Positions 57,752 through 64,000 of a DNA stretch of 64,000 nucleotides are shown piece by piece. Numbering within the stretch: position 1 is the stretch's first letter; each line of letters starts with the position of its first letter. The notes beneath the pieces are model-generated. The model was not told the origin of the DNA and did no database searches. It saw nothing but the letters and a program-made list of their open reading frames with translations. Origin of the DNA: Laceyella sacchari (GTDB taxonomy: Bacteria > Bacillota > Bacilli > Thermoactinomycetales > Thermoactinomycetaceae). A program made the translations under genes and the position numbers. Location of the stretch: assembly GCF_004343255.1 (NCBI RefSeq), contig NZ_SMDD01000004.1, positions 1 to 64,000 of the forward strand, in the 5' to 3' direction.

Positions 57752-59275
57752 ATGGGAAGAGTTGTAGGGATCGACCTGGGAACGACTTACTCGGCGATCG
57801 CTATAGTAAACAATTACGGAAAACCGGAAATGCTCGCTAACCGTGAAGGAGAACGCATTACTCCTTCAGTCGTGCTCTTTGATGGTGCCGATGTCGTGGT
57901 GGGAAGCATCGCGAAGCGGACTGCGGTGGCAAGCCCGTTTAATGTGGTCCAGTTCGTAAAACGGCAGATTGGGGACAAGACATGGAAGTTTCAGACTGAC
58001 AACCATGATGACTTCACACCTGAGGAAATCTCTGCGATGATTTTGCGCCGCCTCAAGGAAGACGCTGAGACATTGTTGGATGAGAAGATCGAGGATGCGG
58101 TGATCACCGTGCCAGCGTATTTCGATGACGCTCAGCGCAAAGCGACTCAAGACGCAGGACGGATTGCGGGACTCAATGTGTTGCGCATTATCAACGAACC
58201 GACCGCTGCTGCTTTGGCTTATGGTCTGGACAAAATGCATCAAACCCAAAACCTGCTCGTCTACGATTTGGGAGGCGGTACGTTCGATGTGACGATCATG
58301 AATCTGTCTCCGGACGGTTTGCGTGTACTTTCCACGGGTGGAGCGAAGAACCTGGGCGGTTTTGATTGGGACAACACGGTGATGAACTATTTAAATGAAG
58401 AATTTAAAGCGCAAGGCGGCATTGACTTGTTAGAAGACCCCATGTTGGAGCAAGATCTGCGCGAAAAAGCGGAAATCGCCAAGAAAACCCTCTCTGTCCG
58501 AGACCGCACCAATGTGTTCTTGTCTGCAAATGGAGTCAACGTTTCCATTCCTCTGACCCGCACCAAATTCGATGAATTAACGGCTCCCCTTCTCAACCGC
58601 ACCCAAAAGATTTTGGAGTTTGTATTAGAGGATGCCGGCCTTCAATGGAAGGATATTGACCGTGTGTTGCTTGTGGGTGGTTCGACACGCATGAAACAAG
58701 TGCCGGCTATGATCGAACGCGTGACGGGAATCAAACAGTCCCTCGACGTAAACCCGGATGAGGTGGTTGCTCAAGGAGCGGCCATTCAAGGTGCGATTTT
58801 GCAAATTAAGCAAGGCACGGCCGATATGCACCTCACCCAAGCCTTCCCTGTCGTCGAAGTGCAGGATGTGAACTCGCACAGTATGGGAGTAGTGGCGTTG
58901 GACGAATCAGGTGAGGAATTCAACTCCATCGTGCTCAAGAAGGACACCACCATTCCGAGTCGGGTAAGCGGTCATTACAAAACAACGGTTGATGGCCAAT
59001 CTCAACTTTTCTTGCAAGTGACTGAAGGCGAGGACAGCGACCTCGATTATGTGAAAATCGTCGGGGAAGGGATGATCGACCTTCCAGCTTATCCGAAGGG
59101 TGCGCCGTTGGAAGTGATTTTCGAATACGACAGTGATGGGATTATCCACATTTCGGTCATTGATTCCACCGCGGGAACCTTATTGGGTGAGCTGAACATC
59201 GAAAGAACTTCCAACCTGACCGAAGATGAAGTACTGGCGAAACAACGCCGTGTTGGGAAGATGGCAATCGGTTAA
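57752..59275 (+). CDS. DnaK-like Hsp70 paralogue lacking the lid
   Basis: A 507-residue Hsp70. The ATPase domain (about 1-370) is complete: GIDLGTTYSAIAIV, VPAYFDDAQRKATQDAGRIAG, NEPTAAALAYG, YDLGGGTFDVTIM and LLVGGSTRMKQVP. The usual hydrophobic linker and DVTPLSLG segment are replaced by VVEVQDVNSHSMGVV (about 365-380), followed by a beta-type substrate domain to about 490. The alpha-helical lid and the C-terminal tail of standard DnaK (about 610 residues) are missing. It should bind clients with weaker trapping, or serve an assembly role. The preceding GrpE-like gene and the following pilus operon suggest a dedicated chaperone. RBS GAGGGAGTG precedes ATG 57752. Confidence 0.88.
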   Translation: MGRVVGIDLGTTYSAIAIVNNYGKPEMLANREGERITPSVVLFDGADVVVGSIAKRTAVASPFNVVQFVKRQIGDKTWKFQTDNHDDFTPEEISAMILRRLKEDAETLLDEKIEDAVITVPAYFDDAQRKATQDAGRIAGLNVLRIINEPTAAALAYGLDKMHQTQNLLVYDLGGGTFDVTIMNLSPDGLRVLSTGGAKNLGGFDWDNTVMNYLNEEFKAQGGIDLLEDPMLEQDLREKAEIAKKTLSVRDRTNVFLSANGVNVSIPLTRTKFDELTAPLLNRTQKILEFVLEDAGLQWKDIDRVLLVGGSTRMKQVPAMIERVTGIKQSLDVNPDEVVAQGAAIQGAILQIKQGTADMHLTQAFPVVEVQDVNSHSMGVVALDESGEEFNSIVLKKDTTIPSRVSGHYKTTVDGQSQLFLQVTEGEDSDLDYVKIVGEGMIDLPAYPKGAPLEVIFEYDSDGIIHISVIDSTAGTLLGELNIERTSNLTEDEVLAKQRRVGKMAIG

Positions 59276-59356
59276 TTAAATGATGGATTAGGCAAATAAA
59301 ACAGAGTGAGTCAGCCCTTATCGTCGATTTTTCGAACAAATAGTGAAAGATAAGCG

Positions 59357-59381
59357 AAAAGCCGGGGAATCCCGGCTTTTT
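59357..59381 (+). terminator. Terminator after the DnaK-like gene
   Basis: AAAAGCCGGG / CCCGGCTTTT with a GAAT loop, then T. Confidence 0.93.
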
Positions 59382-59406
59382 CATGTTGTCGAATGAAGTT
59401 GAACTA

Positions 59407-59435
59407 TTGCCAATAATGTGGTAAATTGATAAAAT
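59407..59435 (+). promoter_or_regulatory. Candidate upstream promoter of the Tad operon
   Basis: -35 TTGCCA (59407-59412), 17 bp, -10 TAAAAT (59430-59435). The 59400-59650 stretch is markedly AT-rich. Confidence 0.5.
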
Positions 59436-59576
59436 TGAACCGATTGAGGGTATATATAAGTATATTATGCTAAACTTGGAGGAAGATTTCATTTAATCCC
59501 AATAAGATTATACATTTCCCATTATGTTTAATTAATACCCGGTTTTAAAATATTTAATAAATCTTAGCAGAAAGTA

Positions 59577-59604
59577 TTGAACTTCATTTTTACTAAGATA
59601 AAAT
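59577..59604 (+). promoter_or_regulatory. Candidate proximal promoter of the Tad operon
   Basis: -35 TTGAAC (59577-59582), 16 bp, -10 TAAAAT (59599-59604), about 65 bp before the first gene. Confidence 0.55.
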
Positions 59605-59671
59605 ATAGTGATGCTATCATCAAATATCGTTGTTGAGAAAGCATGCTATTTAAGGAGGCTTTGCTTTTCTT

Positions 59672-60850
59672 ATGTATCCAGATATCAAGTTGTTAATCAT
59701 AACCGAAGAAGATTCGATTGCAACGGATTTGCGAGAAAGATTAAGCACTCAGTTTCCTCAGATCAGCCATGTTTACGCGTCAGAAGTGCGGCGTGAGATC
59801 GCCCGGATCCAGCCGGATGTCGTGTTGTTGCATGAAGGGGTCGGGAGCTTGGGGATGCAGCTGATCCCTTACATCTTGCGTGAAGTGACACAAGTCAAGA
59901 TTGTTTTCCTCACTGAATCCAAAGATTCAATCCGCATTCGTGATGCCAGTCGCGCAGGAGCGTTTGATGTTCTCTTTTTCCCGGATGAGATTAATGCGCT
60001 AGGCGATGTGTTGTCTCGCGCCGTTATCGCGTTGCAATCTGATAGTGACAAGAATGAGGCGGCTGCCAATTTTACCTGGGGGCGCGGGCAAGTAATCGGT
60101 TTTTACAGCGGCAAGGGCGGTTCCGGCAAAAGTTTGATCGCTTCCACGCTAGCTCAGACGCTCCAGTTGGAATCCAACTCCAGTGTGCTGTTGGTGGATC
60201 TCAATTTTCAATTCGGCGGGGTGGAAACGTATCTCAATCTTGCAAGCGGCCGCAATCTATATGATTTGACGCCGGTTTTGCATGAGTTGAACGATAACCA
60301 TATTCGCAGCGTGACCGTGATTGAACCTCACTCTGCCGTTGAAGTGTTGGCCAGTCCCGCTGATTTAGAAGTGGCCGAACAGATTACCGAAGAGCATGTC
60401 GAACGTCTGCTCCGCGCTGCCCGCCTTTACTATGATTACATACTTGTCGACATGCCAGCGGAAATGACCAACTTAACGTATGCGGCATTGGAAGAGGCGG
60501 ACAAGATTTTTTACGTGTTAAATCCCGACGCCTTGTCCCTGCGCACATTGAACCGGGTGTTGACCGCATTTAACATGATTGGTGTGGACCCAACAGACCG
60601 TTTGGAAATCCTCGTTAACCGCATAAACCGCGACTCCGAAATCGGAGCCAAAGAAATCCGCCAACGCTTCAGCTTCGATATCGCCGGTGAATTCCGTGAT
60701 GATCTAAAACGCATCGACCAGGCGATTAATCGCGGCAAGCCATTGCGCACCGCCAAAAACGAACGCAATCTGTCACTCTTCGCCCGGGACATGCAGAAGT
60801 TTGCCAAACAACTGCTGTCTGAATCGAAGAACGGCAAATCCACTTCATAA
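59672..60850 (+). CDS. cpaE: Tad pilus localisation ATPase CpaE/TadZ
   Basis: A 392-residue protein. An N-terminal receiver-like domain (about 1-125, IKLLIITEEDSIATDLRERL), which seems to lack a canonical phosphoacceptor aspartate, is joined to a ParA/MinD-type ATPase (about 140-385) with the deviant Walker A GFYSGKGGSGKSL near residue 145 and LLVDLNFQFGGVE near 180. TadZ/CpaE sets the place of pilus assembly in the cell. GGAGG lies 14 nt before ATG 59672, which is a long spacing. tadV follows after 14 bp. Confidence 0.88.
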   Translation: MYPDIKLLIITEEDSIATDLRERLSTQFPQISHVYASEVRREIARIQPDVVLLHEGVGSLGMQLIPYILREVTQVKIVFLTESKDSIRIRDASRAGAFDVLFFPDEINALGDVLSRAVIALQSDSDKNEAAANFTWGRGQVIGFYSGKGGSGKSLIASTLAQTLQLESNSSVLLVDLNFQFGGVETYLNLASGRNLYDLTPVLHELNDNHIRSVTVIEPHSAVEVLASPADLEVAEQITEEHVERLLRAARLYYDYILVDMPAEMTNLTYAALEEADKIFYVLNPDALSLRTLNRVLTAFNMIGVDPTDRLEILVNRINRDSEIGAKEIRQRFSFDIAGEFRDDLKRIDQAINRGKPLRTAKNERNLSLFARDMQKFAKQLLSESKNGKSTS

Positions 60851-60864
60851 GGCGGGAGAATTCC

Positions 60865-61311
60865 TTGATTGAGCATGGGTTGTATCTCGTCTTGATAGGA
60901 TTGTTGATCGCGGCAACGGTGACTGATCTCAAATACCGCTTAATCTACGACCGTTTCGTCGTGATTGGCATCGTGGCAGCTGTGCTCGCTCGCCTTTTTG
61001 AGCGGCCGGAACCATGGTGGAACTATGTGTTGACCGGTTTCGTCGCCTTTCTCATCCTTTATGTGATTGCCGTCGTAACCGATGAACGTTCTATCGGCGG
61101 AGGAGATGTGAAGCTGTTTGGCATGTTGGGGCTCGCCTTGGGCTTTCAACCTTTTCTCCTGATCTTTTTCTCCTCCCACCTGTTGGCGGCCCTCTATTTG
61201 CTCATCGTCAAGCTAGTGCGTTGGAACCAAGTGGGTCGCAAAACTGAATTCCCATTTGCCCCATTCATTCTACTTGGCACGGTGTTTACGTATGTGCTAA
61301 CCAAATTATAA
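60865..61311 (+). CDS. tadV: Tad-type prepilin peptidase TadV/CpaA
   Basis: A 148-residue short type IV prepilin peptidase with about four to five membrane segments. The two catalytic aspartates are in TDLKYRLI (about 17) and GGGDVKLF (about 77). It lacks the N-methylase domain of PilD, as usual in Tad systems. It cleaves Flp-type prepilins; no prepilin gene is in the visible part. TTG 60865 follows GGCGGGAG. Confidence 0.88.
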   Translation: MIEHGLYLVLIGLLIAATVTDLKYRLIYDRFVVIGIVAAVLARLFERPEPWWNYVLTGFVAFLILYVIAVVTDERSIGGGDVKLFGMLGLALGFQPFLLIFFSSHLLAALYLLIVKLVRWNQVGRKTEFPFAPFILLGTVFTYVLTKL

Positions 61312-61330
61312 AAATAAGCAGGTGTGATCT

Positions 61331-62089
61331 ATGCAGGATGCAAAGAGAAGAGCCTTATTGTTTTTAGTTGTCGCGTTGTTACTTTCTGCGATAGCCGGGT
61401 ATATGTTTTTACAGAAAGTTAGTGAAGTCGATGAAACTTTGGGGAATTTTACTACGGTGTATGTGGCAAATAAAAGTATAGCTGTTCGAGAGCCTTTGAA
61501 ACCTGAAGACTTTGAGGCGGTTAAGGTGCCGGAACAATATGTACAGCAATCTGCCATCACCAACTTGCAAGGAATTAAGTTGGAAAATGGAGTTTTTCCT
61601 ATTACCAAGTTGATTACTGTTGTTCAATTGCAAAAAGGTGATTTGCTAACAAGCAATATGCTTAAGTCTGACACTAATTTGTCTTCTGATACAAAGCGCA
61701 TGGTGATGTTGAGCCGTTCAGAAAAAGTCGGGTTTGATGATGTGTTCAGCTACAATGACCTTGTTGATATCATTGTAACCATGCCGAATACCAAATCAGT
61801 GGTTTATATGCAAAAAGTTCCTGTAGTTGCTTTGGCAAAAGACCAGCAAGGAAATGTGACCGGAATAGGGCTTGAGATGGGATTGACGGAAGCAGCCGAC
61901 TTTGTTGATAAACAAGTAAATGCAATTAATATTCGAGTTCTTAAAGCTCCCAACGCGGAGGATATCAATGGAACGCGTAATGGCGGAAGTAATGATAAAG
62001 CTGCCCAGAAACTAAATGAACAAACCAAGACTAAACTGCCACAAACGGGTGGAGCACCACAAGATGATCTTCCAGGAACTGACAAATAA
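61331..62089 (+). CDS. cpaB: Flp pilus assembly protein CpaB/RcpC
   Basis: A 252-residue protein with one N-terminal membrane segment (about 8-28) and a SAF domain (about 40-110, VYVANKSIAVREPLKPEDFE). The C-terminal tail (about 205-252) is hydrophilic and low in complexity. CpaB joins the pilus channel to the wall layer. AAGCAGGTG precedes ATG 61331. The gene is more AT-rich than its neighbours. Confidence 0.82.
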   Translation: MQDAKRRALLFLVVALLLSAIAGYMFLQKVSEVDETLGNFTTVYVANKSIAVREPLKPEDFEAVKVPEQYVQQSAITNLQGIKLENGVFPITKLITVVQLQKGDLLTSNMLKSDTNLSSDTKRMVMLSRSEKVGFDDVFSYNDLVDIIVTMPNTKSVVYMQKVPVVALAKDQQGNVTGIGLEMGLTEAADFVDKQVNAINIRVLKAPNAEDINGTRNGGSNDKAAQKLNEQTKTKLPQTGGAPQDDLPGTDK

Positions 62090-62145
62090 AAACGGTAATC
62101 AGCTGATGTGTATAAATCAGTTGTATTGTGAAGAAGGGGTGGCCT

Positions 62146-63519
62146 ATGGCGATTTTTTCACAAAACCAACGATTGTCCAAGCATTTAAAACGACAGCGAG
62201 TAAATGAAAAACAAAAACAAGTTCAACGATCAGTTGATGATAATCGAGTAAACCAGTTAGCGCAGCATTTTAAAGCGAGACTGCTAAGTGAGACAGACCT
62301 TGAAAAATTGACGAAGATGCCGTCTGCAGAATTGCGTATTACACTGGACCGATTGGTGAGTCGTTATTTGGCGGAAGAGCAGGTCGTGTTGACCGGCCAA
62401 GAGCGGAATCGGGTCATCAATCGGATCATTAACGAGTCCGTGGGCTTTGGTCCATTGGAAGCCTTGTTGGAAGATGAAGAGATCACCGAAATTATGGTGA
62501 ATGGTCCTTATGAAGTGTTCTACGAGAAGAAGGGTAAATTGTATAAAACGGATATCCAATTTCGCGATGAAGAAGCGTTGCGCCATGTGATCGACCGAAT
62601 TGTGGCACCGATCGGCCGCCGGATTGACGTCAGTTCGCCCATGGTGGATGCGCGCCTACCTGACGGAAGCCGTGTGAATGCAGTAATTCCCCCGATCAGC
62701 TTGAAAGGATCGTTGCTTTCTATTCGTAAGTTTCGCAAAGACCCGATTCGGTTGGAGGACTTAATTTCATTTAACAGCATGACTCCGGATATGGCCAAAT
62801 TCCTTACGAGTATGGTGAAAGCGAAGTTGAACATTATCATCTCTGGGGGTACGGGTAGCGGGAAAACGACCCTGCTGAATGCATTGGCGTGTTTCATTCC
62901 AGAAGATGAACGGATTATCACCATTGAGGATATGGCGGAGCTCCGCATTCCGCATACGCATGTTGTCGGGATGGAAGCGCGTCCTGCCAACGTGGAAGGC
63001 AAAGGGGAAGTTTCGATTCGCCAGCTTGTACGGAACGCGTTGCGGATGCGTCCTGACCGGATCATCGTAGGGGAGGTTCGCGGTGCGGAGGCGTTTGACA
63101 TGCTACAAGCAATGAACACGGGTCATGAAGGCTCCATCACCACCGTACACGCCAACACCCCACAAGACGCTATGAGCCGCTTGGAGGGGATGGTCATGAT
63201 GTCGGGAATGGATTTGCCTTCTGAAATCATTCGCCAGTATATTGTCAGTGCGGTTGATTACATTGTGCAAATCGGACGGTTGCCAGATGGGCAGCGCAAG
63301 ATGTTAGCCATTGCAGAGATGCAGCAAAAGGAAGACGGTTCTGTCAAGATGATTGATATTTTCCGCTTTGTCCAGACCAATGTAGATAAAGACGGGAAGG
63401 TGGAAGGATACTTCGCACCAACTGGCTATTTACCTAGCTGCCTTGATCGTTTGCAAGCATATGGAGTGGGTGTGGATCAGAAGATCTTTCAGCCGAACCA
63501 GGCGGGAGTGAAGGAGTAA
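62146..63519 (+). CDS. cpaF: Tad pilus motor ATPase CpaF/TadA
   Basis: A 457-residue secretion ATPase. An N-terminal domain (about 30-170) precedes the VirB11-type core: IISGGTGSGKTTLLNAL Walker A near residue 235, ITIEDMAELRI Asp box near 257, and MRPDRIIVGEVRGAEAFDML Walker B near 300, then TGHEGSITTVHAN His box. It drives pilin assembly and retraction. ATG 62146 follows AAGAAGGGGTGG; GTG 62128 is an alternative. Its stop overlaps tadB by 1 nt. Confidence 0.94.
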   Translation: MAIFSQNQRLSKHLKRQRVNEKQKQVQRSVDDNRVNQLAQHFKARLLSETDLEKLTKMPSAELRITLDRLVSRYLAEEQVVLTGQERNRVINRIINESVGFGPLEALLEDEEITEIMVNGPYEVFYEKKGKLYKTDIQFRDEEALRHVIDRIVAPIGRRIDVSSPMVDARLPDGSRVNAVIPPISLKGSLLSIRKFRKDPIRLEDLISFNSMTPDMAKFLTSMVKAKLNIIISGGTGSGKTTLLNALACFIPEDERIITIEDMAELRIPHTHVVGMEARPANVEGKGEVSIRQLVRNALRMRPDRIIVGEVRGAEAFDMLQAMNTGHEGSITTVHANTPQDAMSRLEGMVMMSGMDLPSEIIRQYIVSAVDYIVQIGRLPDGQRKMLAIAEMQQKEDGSVKMIDIFRFVQTNVDKDGKVEGYFAPTGYLPSCLDRLQAYGVGVDQKIFQPNQAGVKE

Positions 63520-64000
63520 TGCTTATTGGGATTATAGGTGCGCTCGCAATCTTCAGCTTTTTAACTGCAGTATATTTTTGGACTCAAATGAAGTCCGCCC
63601 AACGACAGACGGAAGAGGTTTTGGAAAAATATGTAGGTTCCCCTTCGGAAATGGGATGGTCGGACCGTCTAGTAGAAAAATTGGATCAATATGAATGGGC
63701 CCAGAAGTTGGAACCGCAGTTGAAGCGGGCTAGTATTCAACTTCGACCATCAGAATATGCTGCAGTATTGTTCTTGATTGGTATGGGTGTGTTCTTTTTG
63801 CTAAACAAAGGGATGGATGCCCCTCCTTTGTTCAGTGTACTGATCCCCATTATTTTGGTTCCGCTTGGTTCGAAAATGATGATTAATTCCCGTAAATTCC
63901 TGTATGCACAAAAGATTGACAATCAGCTGTCGGAAGCCTGCCGCTTGTTAAGTAGCGGAGCAAGGGCGGGCTTATCTATTCCGCAAGGACTGGAATTAGT
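63519..64000 (+). CDS. tadB: Tad pilus inner-membrane protein TadB, partial
   Basis: The first 160 codons of a type II secretion F-domain protein, cut by the window end. One N-terminal membrane segment, two more near residues 85-125, and then LSEACRLLSSGARAGLSIPQ, the start of the T2SSF helical bundle. TadB and TadC form the membrane platform of the pilus. ATG 63519 overlaps the cpaF stop (TAATG) and has AAGGAG upstream, so it is coupled. Confidence 0.87.
   Translation, partial: MLIGIIGALAIFSFLTAVYFWTQMKSAQRQTEEVLEKYVGSPSEMGWSDRLVEKLDQYEWAQKLEPQLKRASIQLRPSEYAAVLFLIGMGVFFLLNKGMDAPPLFSVLIPIILVPLGSKMMINSRKFLYAQKIDNQLSEACRLLSSGARAGLSIPQGLEL

Noticed and set aside
59276-59671. Flp pilin gene upstream of cpaE
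   Set aside because: No open frame with a prepilin cleavage motif and hydrophobic stretch is found in this AT-rich spacer.

Overview
The window is a 64 kb stretch of the origin-proximal conserved segment of an endospore-forming Bacillales (Firmicutes) chromosome. It opens inside a 5S rRNA. It then follows the Bacillus subtilis order csfB, yaaO, tmk, ricT, yabA, yazA, rsmI, abrB, metS, tatD, rnmV, ksgA, veg, sspF, ispE, purR, ridA, spoVG, glmU, prs, ctc, pth, fin, mfd, spoVT, yabM, yabN, rqcP, yabP, yabQ, divIC, two Met tRNAs, spoIIE, tilS, hprT, ftsH, coaX, hslO, cysK, pabA, pabC, folP, folB, folK, dusB, lysS. The sporulation genes are intact. Moderate GC, many TTG/GTG starts and the extra genes point to a thermophilic lineage such as Thermoactinomycetaceae; that family assignment is inference.

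Layout: (1) 1-1861: end of an rRNA operon, its terminator, and a gene-poor stretch with decayed tandem repeats of about 128 bp. (2) 1862-7252: csfB to rsmI, without xpaC, yaaN, yaaQ, yaaR, holB and yabB. (3) 7253-16712: three insertions around abrB and metS, namely a PTS permease behind a probable NagR-type operator, a NurA-HerA nuclease/translocase pair, and two tandem signal peptidase I genes. metS has a T-box leader. (4) 16798-37736: DNA/RNA maintenance, cell-wall precursor synthesis, PRPP, peptidyl-tRNA hydrolase, transcription-coupled repair, and the spoVT to divIC sporulation/division cluster. (5) 37957-40099: an exo-muramidase (NamZ family), initiator and elongator Met tRNAs, and a DUF402 protein. 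(6) 40394-56004: spoIIE through lysS, including an almost complete folate cluster that lacks pabB.

(7) 56005-64000 departs from the Bacillus order, which has an rRNA operon and then ctsR-mcsA-mcsB-clpC after lysS. Here there are DnaA boxes, a very small zinc-ribbon gene, a long non-coding stretch with several hairpins and promoter-like sites, a divergent GrpE paralogue, a lidless DnaK-like Hsp70, and then the start of a Tad/Flp pilus operon (cpaE, tadV, cpaB, cpaF, tadB, the last cut by the window edge). The Hsp70/GrpE pair beside the pilus operon is the best candidate for a little-described system.

Regulation visible in the sequence includes tandem sigma-A promoters at veg, a sigma-H promoter at spoVG, a Spo0A-type long-spacer promoter at spoIIE, the metS T-box, the abrB promoter, and many intrinsic terminators. 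All functional assignments come from reading motifs and gene order; no database search was run.
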